A stretch of 64,000 bases of DNA from an uncultured Clostridium sp. (GTDB lineage Bacteria; Bacillota; Clostridia; Lachnospirales; Lachnospiraceae), in contig CABVBU010000012.1 in NCBI GenBank assembly GCA_902496665.1, positions 1-64,000 on the forward strand, written 5' to 3'. Each line of letters starts with the position of its first letter. The first letter of the stretch is position 1. Both the position numbers and the translations under genes were made by a program. The notes under the pieces were generated by a model. The model saw nothing but the letters and a program-made list of their open reading frames with translations, made no database searches and was not told the DNA's origin. Of this stretch, positions 1 through 7,487 are shown piece after piece.

Positions 1-45
1 AATGGCATCGAAAACGTGACCGATTTCGATACCATTTGGGCATAA
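1..45 (+). CDS. C-terminal end of an unidentified gene (partial)
   Basis: Reading frame 1 from the window edge encodes NGIENVTDFDTIWA and then TAA at 43-45, followed within 5 bases by a good intrinsic terminator. That arrangement supports the end of a real + strand gene that starts outside the window. The 14 residues are too few to assign a family. Confidence 0.5.
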   Translation, partial: NGIENVTDFDTIWA

Positions 46-49
46 AGCA

Positions 50-97
50 GGGCTGCCGCCCAGCAAAAAATATTTGCTAATGCGACAGCCCCTTTTT
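50..97 (+). terminator. Intrinsic terminator
   Basis: GGGCTG at 50-55 pairs with CAGCCC at 86-91, with extra pairing next to the stem, and CCTTTTT follows. It closes the partial + strand gene at the window edge and also separates it from the convergent oxidoreductase gene. Confidence 0.7.
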
Positions 98-170
98 GTA
101 TTTCAATTGCTTGGTTCTCTTTTCCTCCAATAGAACAGCTGCCATATTATTTCACTGTAATTTCTGATAT

Positions 171-1430
171 TTATACCAAAGCATTCTGCTCCTTCAATAT
201 TTCCCTGACATGCTCGATCTCCGCTCTTTCATCCACCGCCAGACACGCCGCCCCGACGCCTGCCGCATGCCCGGTCGCAAAGCATGTTCCCATAACACGC
301 ACAGCCGCAAACGCCGCCTCATCCGCCGAGATCATTCTGCCTGCCCCAAACAGATTTTTCACATTCTCCGACTGAAGTGCCCCGAGAGGAATGTCAAAAT
401 AGCTTCCCGACTTTACTTCCATATAAGTCGCCATCTTGTTGACATCCCTGTGGATCTCCGGTTTCCATCCGCCCCGGGCCACACCGTCCGGGCGCTTTCT
501 CCCGGAGATCACATCATCCGCTGTGATCGTCTCCTTTCCCACCAGCTTTCTCGTCTCCCGAAAACCGATCGATGGTCCGATCACCGCTAACTCACAGTGT
601 TCCATTCCCGGCATGTACGTTTTCAACGCCTGGATATACCCCAGAACCTGCTTTCTCGTCTCCCGCTCCATCCGGGTCATCTCCTCCGCCGAAAGTCCGT
701 TCGGAATAATACTCGGAAGGAGGACATGGACGATCCCGGAATTCTCCATTCTGAGAATAAATCCTTTTTCTCTGGTAAGGTTTCTGATCCCTTCTGCCTT
801 CGCTCTCACCACTGCCCGCTCAACCGCCGCCGGTGACAGATCCACATCCGCTGCCACACCGCTCAGCCGGAAGGTCAGCGTCGCTGCCTGCGGATGTCCG
901 CCATCGGTTCCCCATATGAGCTTCGCACCGACAAGTCTGGACAGATTTGCGTTTCCGGTTGCATCCACGAATGCCTTTGCTGAAACGGTAAACAGGCCCT
1001 CATCATCCGCACACTGAATCGTCCGAATCTCATTCTCCACAGTCTCTGCTCCGATCAGCACCGTATGTAAAAAATAATCCACATGTTCCTTTTCCAACAG
1101 GTTGTCCAGCGCGCATTTCAGATACTCCGGCTGAAAGATAATATCCCGGTTCCCGGATGCGGAAATCTCCTCGGCGATCGTCGGACCAAGTGCCCTCATC
1201 TCATCCAGCACAAGCTGCCCGATCCCTTTCACCACCCGCACCGGATCCGATCCGCATGTATAAAATCCACAGAAGCAATTAACCCCTGAGTTCGTCGCCT
1301 CTCCTCCGAGATAAGCATTCCGCTCCACCAAAAGCGTTTTCGCTCCCGCCTTCGTTGCTCCGACTGCCGCGGCCACACCTGCAGTACCGCCGCCAACAAT
1401 TACTATATCATATTGATAGGAACGCTCCAT
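171..1430 (-). CDS. FAD-dependent oxidoreductase
   Basis: The protein of about 419 residues opens with a Rossmann FAD-binding motif (DIVIVGGGTAG at residues 8-18) and a glutamate-ended second strand (LLVERNAYLGG), as in the FAD_oxidored/fumarate-reductase-like flavoproteins. A second conserved glycine-rich stretch near the C-terminus (NLFGAGRMISADEAA) fits the end of the FAD domain. The likely start is the ATG at 1430, with AAGGAG 11 bases upstream; an upstream in-frame ATG at 1472 lacks a site. The substrate cannot be told from sequence. It is a single gene on the minus strand and converges on the partial gene at the left edge. Confidence 0.85.
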   Translation of the reverse strand: MERSYQYDIVIVGGGTAGVAAAVGATKAGAKTLLVERNAYLGGEATNSGVNCFCGFYTCGSDPVRVVKGIGQLVLDEMRALGPTIAEEISASGNRDIIFQPEYLKCALDNLLEKEHVDYFLHTVLIGAETVENEIRTIQCADDEGLFTVSAKAFVDATGNANLSRLVGAKLIWGTDGGHPQAATLTFRLSGVAADVDLSPAAVERAVVRAKAEGIRNLTREKGFILRMENSGIVHVLLPSIIPNGLSAEEMTRMERETRKQVLGYIQALKTYMPGMEHCELAVIGPSIGFRETRKLVGKETITADDVISGRKRPDGVARGGWKPEIHRDVNKMATYMEVKSGSYFDIPLGALQSENVKNLFGAGRMISADEAAFAAVRVMGTCFATGHAAGVGAACLAVDERAEIEHVREILKEQNALV

Positions 1431-1571
1431 ATCAAAATTCACTCCTTTTTGTAAGCACATGTTGTCAATCAAGTCAGAGCCCCTACTCCCGCCGGCATGA
1501 ATTTACGATGATTCACGATTGGAAAAAGGTGTGGCTTATCTGACCAGGTCCAAGTCGAAATGCTTGCTCGA

Positions 1572-2063
1572 CTATGACAGAAATTTTAAAAGTCCCTGAC
1601 ACCCGGCTGTCACATCCCGCCAGGTATCATCAAAATTCCCGGTATACCACGGATCCGCCACATCCGGCACCTTGTCCGGGTTCCGCTTTCCGACTTTAAG
1701 CTCCTTCCAGCCATCTCCGGCAAATTCCAGCATCTTATAGATCTTCTTCTCGGGATCACCTCCCGCAATCTGCGTTATATTCCGGATATTCGCCTGATCC
1801 ATCCCGATCAGATAATCAAATTTCCGGTAATCCTCCCTCTCCATACATCTCGCGGTCTTCCCCCCGCAGGAGATGCCTGCCTCCGCCAGCTTCTTTCGCG
1901 TTCCGGGATGTACCGGATTTCCGGTCTCCTCATAGGAAGTCGCCGCGGATTCGATATAAAATTCAGCGGAAAGGTTGTGTTTTGCCACGAGGTCTTTAAA
2001 GTAGAACTCGGCGAGCGGGCTTCGGCAGATGTTGCCGAGGCAGATGAAAAGCACTTTTATCAT
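1572..2063 (-). CDS. Low-molecular-weight protein tyrosine phosphatase
   Basis: The 163-residue protein has the P-loop C-x5-R-S near its N-terminus (C8, R14, S15 in FICLGNICRSP) and the general-acid motif DPWY at 137-140, both diagnostic of the LMW-PTP family of cytosolic phosphotyrosine phosphatases. ATG at 2063 has AAGGAG ten bases upstream, so the longer frame starting at 2108 is not needed. It stands alone between the FAD oxidoreductase and an accessory stretch. In Firmicutes such enzymes act on tyrosine kinases of capsule systems or on arginine phosphorylation; nothing here tells which. Confidence 0.9.
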   Translation of the reverse strand: MIKVLFICLGNICRSPLAEFYFKDLVAKHNLSAEFYIESAATSYEETGNPVHPGTRKKLAEAGISCGGKTARCMEREDYRKFDYLIGMDQANIRNITQIAGGDPEKKIYKMLEFAGDGWKELKVGKRNPDKVPDVADPWYTGNFDDTWRDVTAGCQGLLKFLS

Positions 2064-2182
2064 TATTTTATTTCTCCTTGTTTTGCCCCGGAATGCCCTG
2101 TTTTGCAAGGGTTTCCGGAGATTATGTGAAATGCTCTGAAAATTGCAGATTGTGGCAAATTGGAGCAGAATTGAGCATGTTG

Positions 2183-2202
2183 TTACTACCTGTTAGTAGT
2201 AA
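2183..2202. promoter_or_regulatory. Palindrome, possible operator
   Basis: TTACTAC at 2183-2189 and GTAGTAA at 2196-2202 form a perfect 7-bp inverted repeat with a 6-base spacer, followed by another TAGTAAA. It lies in a gap upstream of the phosphatase gene. No role is shown. Confidence 0.25.
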
Positions 2203-2232
2203 ATTTGGTAGTAAAATGGGGTTAGATCACTA

Positions 2233-2463
2233 CTAAGAATTTTTAATTTCAATTTGTGGCTTACACTCTTTATCTTGAATTTTTTGACGTGTTCCATCAA
2301 TATGTTCTTCCCTCCAATCATTCACCATTTTGTAAACACATAAGTTCCGCTGCAAATTATCCAGAAGTTCAATCCTCACATAATTTGTGCAGGAACCTAA
2401 TGCGAATGAACCTGTTGCTTTCTTTGAATTTCCAAAACATTGTTTCAGGAATCTATGACTTAA
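2233..2463 (-). pseudogene. Unrecognised open frame, probable gene remnant
   Basis: A stop-free frame of 76 codons directly follows the stop of the AlbA_2 gene on the same strand. It has no ATG near its beginning and no ribosome site, but the composition is protein-like (for example LLDNLQRNLCVYKMVNDWREE) and it ends in TAG at 2233-2235. I do not recognise it. It may be the C-terminal end of a deleted gene, in keeping with the other broken genes between 2 and 7 kb. It could also be chance. Confidence 0.3.
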
Positions 2464-3713
2464 CTAATGATATATTTTGTACCCTTGCCTTTTCCTTCCA
2501 CTGTGATCACACCTTTTTCGCACATACCTTTCAGTATCTTTGTTGTCTTTGATTTACCAAAAGGTACATACGGTGCAACTTCGCTGATCGGCTTCAGCAT
2601 CGTCTTGCTCAAAAGCTTATAAACTACAATTTCATCTTCTGTCAGATCAGCATTTTTTTCAAATATCGGAAGCACAATTTTTATAGCATTTTCCGAAACT
2701 TCAAAATCCGGTTTTATCAAAGCTTCCGCATAGAGTTGTTTTATTCTTGTAATTCCCGTTCCAAATATCTCTACGAATCCTAATCTATAAAATACATTGG
2801 CAAGATTTCTATTTCTTAAAACAGAAAGCTTTCCAAACAGATATTCTTCCTCTGTGATTCCAGACGGTAATCCACCAGGAGAAACAATTTCGATTCGATC
2901 ATCAAACATCAAAACTCTGATTTGTGAATCCACATCCCATTCTCTATGAATCAGAGCATTGGCGATTGCTTCTCGAAAAGCAGCTTCCGGTATTTTCTCC
3001 ATTTTCTTTCGATCGGCACCTTGTATTACTTCGTATTGATAATAGTCTCTGAATACCTCGATTGCCTTTTCATATACCTCTAAAACCGATACATTTTCAA
3101 AGGTTGATCTCTTTTGAATGATACTGATGTTTTCTCCGAATTTGACAATATCAATTCCGGGGAAATGATTTTTATCTGCCAAAATTCCTGCCGCATTATT
3201 GAATCCATTTACATCGTCATATAAGTTTAATGTTTTCAGCGTATCCTTATCAAAATTTTCAATCCGGACAGTTTCTTTCAGTTTACGATGTAAAATTTCA
3301 AAGGACAGTTCCTGATCTTTGCAAGGCAATTCTTCAAATCGAATGTTTTTTCCATCCAGTACCAGCCTTGAAAACTCCAGAGTGTCTACTTCTATCGTTG
3401 CTGTATCATTCCGCTTGTAGGCTTTCGATTTATATAGATACGGCTTCTGAAGTCCACTTTTCACAGTAAGTTTTATCGTCTGGTCATTATTCTGTATTTC
3501 AAGCGTATAGTCCGGCTGCGGTGTAATGCTGTCATTGATTTTATTTTCAATATCCAGACAAGCTTGCTTGACATCCGGCAAACCTTTTATATTTCCATCA
3601 TCATCTACACCAAAAAGAATGGTTCCGCCATCATAATTTGAAAAGGCACTGACTGTTTTTAAAAATGTGTTCGTAATCGTTTCCTTGAACTCCACTATTC
3701 TTGTTTCACGCAT
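2460..3713 (-). CDS. AlbA_2/Schlafen-type DNA-binding, ATP-binding domain protein
   Basis: The 417-residue protein begins with an AlbA_2 (Schlafen-like) domain: E-x-x-x-x-E-F-K-E at the start, then SNYDGGTILFGVDDDG, covering residues 2 to about 130. The middle part (about 230-340) carries a GHKL-type ATPase segment with ALIHREW, DRIEIVSPGGLP and FGTGI, followed by a C-terminal winged-helix-like tail. Such proteins are usually called putative transcriptional regulators; some sit in defence islands. The start at 3713 is set by GGAGG eight bases upstream, 18 codons inside the longest frame. The flanks hold gene remnants, so it is probably part of an acquired segment. Confidence 0.8.
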   Translation of the reverse strand: MRETRIVEFKETITNTFLKTVSAFSNYDGGTILFGVDDDGNIKGLPDVKQACLDIENKINDSITPQPDYTLEIQNNDQTIKLTVKSGLQKPYLYKSKAYKRNDTATIEVDTLEFSRLVLDGKNIRFEELPCKDQELSFEILHRKLKETVRIENFDKDTLKTLNLYDDVNGFNNAAGILADKNHFPGIDIVKFGENISIIQKRSTFENVSVLEVYEKAIEVFRDYYQYEVIQGADRKKMEKIPEAAFREAIANALIHREWDVDSQIRVLMFDDRIEIVSPGGLPSGITEEEYLFGKLSVLRNRNLANVFYRLGFVEIFGTGITRIKQLYAEALIKPDFEVSENAIKIVLPIFEKNADLTEDEIVVYKLLSKTMLKPISEVAPYVPFGKSKTTKILKGMCEKGVITVEGKGKGTKYIIS

Positions 3714-3838
3714 ATCAATCGCCTCCATTTCGTTCTTATTGAATATATTATATGCAGAAATACGCAAAAAGGCAATCGTATTTTTTTACGATTGTTTTTT
3801 TGATTGTCTTGTATTCATAATGTGAACTTCCTCGATAA

Positions 3839-4009
3839 TTAACTCTCGTCTCTGAACGGCGAGGATGCCAAGCGGAGCGTCGGAAAAAGCTGAAGCTGTT
3901 GGATATCAATTCCGAGGAAGAAATCAAAGAGCCGCTTCTTCCCAAGAAAGAGGAAATCCCCAGCATGATCCCGGCTGAAGTTGGTCTGGCATACTGCAAC
4001 AATGAATAA
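3839..4009 (+). pseudogene. C-terminal remnant of an unidentified protein
   Basis: On the + strand a frame open after TAA at 3836-3838 encodes a charged tail including RRKKLKLLDINSEEEIKEPL and ends in TAA at 4007-4009. There is no start codon or ribosome site, so it looks like the tail of a gene whose 5' part was lost. I cannot name the family. The rest of the gap 3714-4231 is AT-rich and shows no other gene. Confidence 0.4.
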
Positions 4010-4231
4010 ATTTTCTGCCAAGTTTATTTGCGCAAACTGCCGTTGTTCCGCTGCCTCCAAAAAAGTCTGCAACTATTAAATTTATCGACAACTTTTTACC
4101 GTTGGATGTTGGTAAATAAAATATCCTATAAATACGATTGGTGTGAAAATTCCTCTCATCCTGTTTTTATTTCTTAAAAACTATGATACAATCATTAGAA
4201 ACAGCCGACAAAATCCAAGGAGGAAAGCAAC

Positions 4232-5308
4232 GTGGAGAAAAAACGGATTCGGGACTTCGGAATCATACCCGGAAGAGTGAAAACAGGAAAAAGGAATGCA
4301 CTCACGGATGTACCTGGTGTGCTGGTAGGACATTGTACCGTGAACACGGAAGAAAATCATACCGGTGTGACCGTGATCATCCCTGGACCGGACAATGCAT
4401 TTGCAAATCACTATACGGCGGCAGCCTATGTCCACAATGGATTTGGGAAAAGTGCCGGTCTGGTACAGGTAGAAGAGCTTGGGACCCTTGAAACGCCGAT
4501 CGCCCTTACAAATACGTTAAATGTCGGAAAGGTTTGGGATGCACTTGCCGGTATCGTGATCGAGCAGTGCCAGAACGATGGGCTGGAACCCATGAGTATC
4601 AATCCGATCGTTGGCGAGTGCAATGACTGCCGGATCAACCAGATCCAGAAACGTGCAGTTGGTGAAAAAGAAGTGCGGCAGGCTTTTGCGGTCGCTGCCG
4701 AGGAATTCGAAGAAGGGGATGTCGGCGCCGGTGCCGGTACCATCTGCTACGGCATGAAGGGCGGAATCGGATCTGCGTCCCGCGTGATCTGTATTGGTGA
4801 AAAGGAATACACTATCGGCGTTCTGGTCCAGTCAAACTTTGGTGCAACCGAAGATTTTGTACTGAACGGAGAGGCTGTTGGTCCAAAAATTCTGGAATGG
4901 AAGCAGGAAAAGAATGATATGGCTGCATCCGAAGAAGACAAAGGTTCGATCATGAGCATTCTTGCTACCGATCTCCCGTTGACAAGCCGTCAGCTCAAAC
5001 GGATCCTGAAAAGAACAGGGGTTGGCATCGCACGAACCGGTGGTTATACGGGACATGGAAGCGGGGAAGTCATGATCGGCTTTACAACCGCAAACCGGAT
5101 CCCGTCCGGTCGCGAGGAGGAGCTGCTCCAGATATCGGCAATTCCGGAGCATGTGATCAACCGGGCTTTTCTCGCCGCAGCGGAAGCCGAACAGGAAGCG
5201 ATCTTAAATTCCATGACGGCTGCAAAACAGACACGCGGAAGAGAGGGCGAGCTGTATTACAGCCTTGCAGAATATCTTAACGACAGGGAAGTCGAAACCT
5301 CAAAATAG
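4232..5308 (+). CDS. P1/S58 family peptidase (DmpA-like aminopeptidase)
   Basis: The 358-residue protein matches the DmpA/BapA family of self-cleaving N-terminal nucleophile peptidases (MEROPS S58). It opens with ITDVPGV-type sequence (LTDVPGVLVGH), has the GAGAGTICYGMKGGIGSASR block at 166-184, and carries the autocleavage motif G238-S239-I, where the serine becomes the new N-terminal nucleophile. The family cleaves N-terminal D-amino or beta-amino acids from peptides. It begins with GTG at 4232, eight bases after AAGGAGG. It is a single gene closed by a strong terminator and appears intact, unlike its neighbours. Confidence 0.9.
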   Translation: MEKKRIRDFGIIPGRVKTGKRNALTDVPGVLVGHCTVNTEENHTGVTVIIPGPDNAFANHYTAAAYVHNGFGKSAGLVQVEELGTLETPIALTNTLNVGKVWDALAGIVIEQCQNDGLEPMSINPIVGECNDCRINQIQKRAVGEKEVRQAFAVAAEEFEEGDVGAGAGTICYGMKGGIGSASRVICIGEKEYTIGVLVQSNFGATEDFVLNGEAVGPKILEWKQEKNDMAASEEDKGSIMSILATDLPLTSRQLKRILKRTGVGIARTGGYTGHGSGEVMIGFTTANRIPSGREEELLQISAIPEHVINRAFLAAAEAEQEAILNSMTAAKQTRGREGELYYSLAEYLNDREVETSK

Positions 5309-5312
5309 ACTT

Positions 5313-5361
5313 GAAGCACCATTTCCGGCAATATCACTGGTTCTGGTGCTTCTTTCTTTTT
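5313..5361 (+). terminator. Intrinsic terminator of the S58 peptidase gene
   Basis: GAAGCACCA at 5313-5321 pairs perfectly with TGGTGCTTC at 5344-5352, and TTTCTTTTTG follows. Confidence 0.85.
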
Positions 5362-5531
5362 GACATTCTTTGCATAAGAAAGCTATCTATGCTTCCAACA
5401 TCTTGCGTATTATCCAGCTCACGATCTGCCTCTGCTATTTTTCGAAAATACCCATTTTCGCAGAATCTGCGTTTGTAAGGACTAAATCCACATTTTCTAA
5501 ATTTATAACGATCAAATGCTTTACACTCAGC
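5334..5531 (-). pseudogene. Unrecognised C-terminal remnant next to terminase fragment
   Basis: Just after the interrupted terminase frame the minus strand stays open in the next frame for 66 codons (for example CKAFDRYKFRKCGFSPYKRR, then EADRELDNTQDVGSIDSF) and ends in TGA at 5334-5336, inside the terminator of the peptidase gene. It has no start codon near its beginning, so it looks like the tail of another protein joined to the terminase head by a deletion. Basic and cysteine-containing; family not recognised. Confidence 0.4.
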
Positions 5532-5655
5532 CTAGCCATTCAGGACAGACAGGCATTCCCTTGGCCGGAATCGGCTCTTTCGTATTCAATTTTCTCTTAC
5601 CTGGATTACCTTCCAGCTTCTTCACAGCTGTACACTTTGGCTTTCTTCCTGCCAT
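5527..5655 (-). pseudogene. Phage terminase small subunit (P27 type), N-terminal fragment
   Basis: The frame has a perfect ribosome site (AAAGGAGGG, six bases before ATG 5655) and encodes 42 residues. These match the start of P27-family terminase small subunits: MAGRKPK, then KKLEGNPGKRKLN, then PAKGMPVCPEWL. A TGA at 5527-5529 ends it after WLG, where the family normally continues for another 80 or more residues. It is therefore a 5' fragment of a phage packaging gene. It points the same way as the HNH fragment at 6.8 kb, which is its usual upstream neighbour. Confidence 0.85.
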
Positions 5656-5774
5656 CGAAATCCCTCCTTTCTCAATTTCCAATATTTTCTATTGTCAAAA
5701 CCATTATTTCTACATATAATATATAATAACTAAGAACACGAAGCAAATAGTGTTCCTCAAAAACTCGTTTTCTG

Positions 5775-5802
5775 TTGACTACGAGTATTTTTGTGATATA
5801 AT
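5775..5802 (+). promoter_or_regulatory. Sigma-A promoter of the structured RNA / PBECR4 cassette
   Basis: TTGACT at 5775-5780 and TATAAT at 5797-5802 are separated by 16 bp. Transcription would start near 5809, about 195 bases before the PBECR4 start codon, so a long untranslated RNA comes first. Confidence 0.8.
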
Positions 5803-5808
5803 GAAGTT

Positions 5809-5985
5809 AGAGGATAGCGGCGTTGACCAGCTATCGTGGTGTTGAAGCAATTGACTGTGTCGGTATGCAGCCGGTTGTGGAGCCTGACCTTGGGTTATGC
5901 GATAACCTCAAACCGAATAGGTTCTTCGGAACTGAATGAAAACGCTTTTTAAGGACCTTGCATTTGTAGGGTCCTTTATTTTTTG
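5809..5985 (+). ncRNA. Structured non-coding RNA upstream of the PBECR4 nuclease
   Basis: The segment lies between a strong promoter and an intrinsic terminator and contains no coding frame. Visible helices are GATAGC/GCTATC (5813-5818 with 5830-5835), CGGTT/AACCG (5872-5876 with 5911-5915) enclosing the hairpin GGTTAT-GCG-ATAACC (5893-5907), and a hairpin with a C(UUCG)G tetraloop, AGGTTC/GAACT (5919-5933). The terminator hairpin follows. Promoter, folded RNA, terminator and then toxin-like gene is the order of type III toxin-antitoxin loci, where the RNA neutralises the toxin. No tandem repeats are seen, unlike classical type III antitoxins, so a cis-acting leader is also possible. Confidence 0.6.
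5951..5985 (+). terminator. Intrinsic terminator between RNA and PBECR4 gene
   Basis: AAGGACC at 5951-5957 pairs with GGTCCTT at 5970-5976, and TATTTTTTG follows. It lies only 19 bases before the PBECR4 start codon, so the gene would be expressed mainly by read-through. Confidence 0.8.
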
Positions 5986-6003
5986 CAAAGGACAAGGTAT
6001 AAT

Positions 6004-6663
6004 ATGGATCTATTACAACAGTCTGCACAAGCCTGGAAAGAAATAACTGAATATAGATATTTGTTTACATATGGCTATAAGAAACAGCTGTATCCAATTA
6101 ATCTTATCTTTTCTTTGGAAGATTATCCGCATTTAGCTGGCTTCCAGTATATGAAAGATATTTCACTTCCCAATTATTCTTCTGCCAAAATTGCTGATAG
6201 AATTCTTGAGGGTAAAATACTATTTGAAAAAGTTCAAAAAGCAGCCCAGTACGAAGAGATGATAAAACCTCGACTTGAAGCTTTAGTTCACTTGAAAGAA
6301 TCCCTTGATAACGAATTTAATTTATATTCATACATGCCACGCATGTATCCTTTCATCACAGGCATTAAAGCAGATTATTTAATATCCAGCCATTTTAGTG
6401 TTGATAATTTCATCTTTATCATCAAGGCAAATGCGCAAGGTGAATTAAAATGTGATTTTCTTTGCTGCTCCATTTTTGAAAAAGGTGATCGCGATTATGA
6501 AACAAATCAAAAAGCACGAACACTGATGAAAAAAGAACGAATACATATTCCTTCTAACATCACCGATATTCTATTGGATCACTTATCAGCTCAAACAAGG
6601 CCAGAAGACAAAACTACGGATCCTTCAGATAATACAGAAGCAAAATCCGATGTTTCACAATAG
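6004..6663 (+). CDS. PBECR4-domain nuclease (barnase/EndoU/ColicinE5/RelE-like), probable toxin
   Basis: The 219-residue protein matches the PBECR4 family, phage-associated RNase-fold domains. Key stretches are LFTYGYKKQLYPINLIFSLE and YPHLAGFQYMKDI in the first 50 residues (the histidine is a likely active-site residue), the SSAKIADRILEGKI helix, and LKCDFLCCSIFEKGDRDY near residue 150. The last 20 or so residues are a low-complexity acidic tail. ATG 6004 is preferred over TTG 5983, which lies in the T-run of the terminator; AAAGGA is 11 bases upstream. The gene is on the opposite strand to the phage fragments around it. A role as toxin or defence effector is inference. Confidence 0.75.
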   Translation: MDLLQQSAQAWKEITEYRYLFTYGYKKQLYPINLIFSLEDYPHLAGFQYMKDISLPNYSSAKIADRILEGKILFEKVQKAAQYEEMIKPRLEALVHLKESLDNEFNLYSYMPRMYPFITGIKADYLISSHFSVDNFIFIIKANAQGELKCDFLCCSIFEKGDRDYETNQKARTLMKKERIHIPSNITDILLDHLSAQTRPEDKTTDPSDNTEAKSDVSQ

Positions 6664-6664
6664 T

Positions 6665-6692
6665 ACCACTTCCTTTGGGAGGTGGTTTTTTT
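6665..6692 (+). terminator. Intrinsic terminator of the PBECR4 cassette
   Basis: ACCACTTCC at 6665-6673 pairs with GGGAGGTGGT at 6677-6686 and runs straight into TTTTTT. It starts one base after the PBECR4 stop codon. Confidence 0.85.
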
Positions 6693-6781
6693 CTGCTATC
6701 CCCTTATTCAATTTCGCGACTGCACGCACAAGACCCACTCGCCGTTCTATGGTGAGCTGGTCTACAGAGATTTTGATACCC
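6693..6781 (-). other. Phage HNH-terminase leader, possible cos-like region
   Basis: On the minus strand this follows the HNH stop directly and reads GGGGTATCAAAATCTCTGTA near 6786-6765, later CGCGAAATTGAATAAGGGG. Phages that place an HNH nuclease next to a P27 terminase small subunit have a similar GGGTCAAAT...CGAAATT...GGGG spacer there, the region of packaging initiation. Recognition rests on resemblance only. Confidence 0.4.
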
Positions 6782-6898
6782 CTACCGGTCATGCCAACGA
6801 TCCCCACGCTTCGCATGAATCTGTGAATGACACGACTTGCACAACGCAATCAAATTACTCCGATCATGTGCACCACCTTCACTCAAAGGAAGCTTGCT
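6782..6898 (-). pseudogene. Phage HNH endonuclease, C-terminal fragment
   Basis: The minus-strand frame ending in TAG at 6782-6784 encodes LPLSEGGAHDRSNLIALCKS followed by CHSQIHAKRGDRWHDR. That is the zinc-binding second half of a phage HNH nuclease (the N of HNH in RSNL, then C-x2-C-H). The N-terminal part with the first cysteines and the catalytic HH pair is missing; the frame is closed by TGA at 6899-6901. The nuclease normally works with terminase in DNA packaging. Upstream it runs into the helicase fragment in another frame. Confidence 0.8.
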
Positions 6899-7062
6899 TC
6901 ACACGTGGAAAGTTCATCCTCGATAGAAGAAATCACTTTCCGACCTTCCTTATAATTGTTTGATACAAACTGAGGCTTATAAGCCAGATTTGACTGCTCA
7001 TTCTGATTAATAAACGCTGTTCTGAGTCCCTGGCTCAGCTCCACAATTTTATCCTGTCTCAT
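6883..7062 (-). pseudogene. PLD/DEAD-type helicase (DUF3427 class), N-terminal fragment
   Basis: ATG 7062 has AGGAG seven bases upstream and starts a 59-residue frame: MRQDKIVELSQGLRTAFINQ near the start, then YKEGRKVISSIEDELSTCEA. This resembles the first residues of large DEAD/DEAH helicases with an N-terminal phospholipase-D-like domain, where EL..CE is normally followed by F.FSVAFIT. Here it goes out of register into the HNH fragment and stops at TGA 6883-6885. It begins 10 bases after the stop of the MazG-like gene, so the two probably formed an operon before the break. Confidence 0.6.
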
Positions 7063-7072
7063 CTGCTATCTC

Positions 7073-7393
7073 CTACAACTGATCATACTTCGCCGACTTC
7101 CCCTTCGCCTTCTCCACCGGGTACTTCCTCTCGTTCATCCCCATCTTCATATTCACGATTTCATCCGCGTCAAGTCCCAGCTTGTCCAAAAGGGTCTGGG
7201 AGTATACGATCACATCCGCCAGCTCCTCTTTTACATGCTGCAGGTCATACTCCTCATCGTTCCACTGGAAGCACTCCAGGAGTTCTGCCGCCTCGATAAC
7301 GATAGATTTCGCAAGGTTCGCGGCAGAGTGGAACTGATCCCAGTCGCGGTCATCGGTGAATTTGCGGATTCTGTCTATGGTTTCCTGTTTCAT
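7073..7393 (-). CDS. MazG-like nucleotide pyrophosphohydrolase
   Basis: The 106-residue protein is an all-alpha NTP pyrophosphatase of the MazG/dCTPase (RS21-C6-like) group. The metal-binding pattern is visible as E34-x-x-E37 and E57-x-x-D60 (EAAELLECFQW, then KEELADVIVY). Such house-cleaning enzymes hydrolyse non-canonical or excess NTPs to the monophosphate. The ribosome site is AGAGGAA before ATG 7393. The truncated helicase gene starts 10 bases after its stop. Pyrophosphohydrolase beside helicase may have been a functional pair, but this is inference. Confidence 0.85.
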   Translation of the reverse strand: MKQETIDRIRKFTDDRDWDQFHSAANLAKSIVIEAAELLECFQWNDEEYDLQHVKEELADVIVYSQTLLDKLGLDADEIVNMKMGMNERKYPVEKAKGKSAKYDQL

Positions 7394-7487
7394 AAAAATT
7401 TCCTCTTTTCAGTAAATGATTCCATTTCAGTTGTGTTCTGAGCACGAGCAGATGAGCCACCCCCATCCTGCTCCTATCTGCCATTTA

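Noticed and set aside
5370..5726. 118-codon + strand frame over the terminase remnant
   Set aside because: No ribosome site and no family resemblance; the minus strand of the same bases clearly encodes the start of a P27 terminase small subunit with a perfect site.
5983..6003. TTG 5983 as start of the PBECR4 gene
   Set aside because: It lies in the T-run of the intrinsic terminator and has no ribosome site; ATG 6004 fits better.
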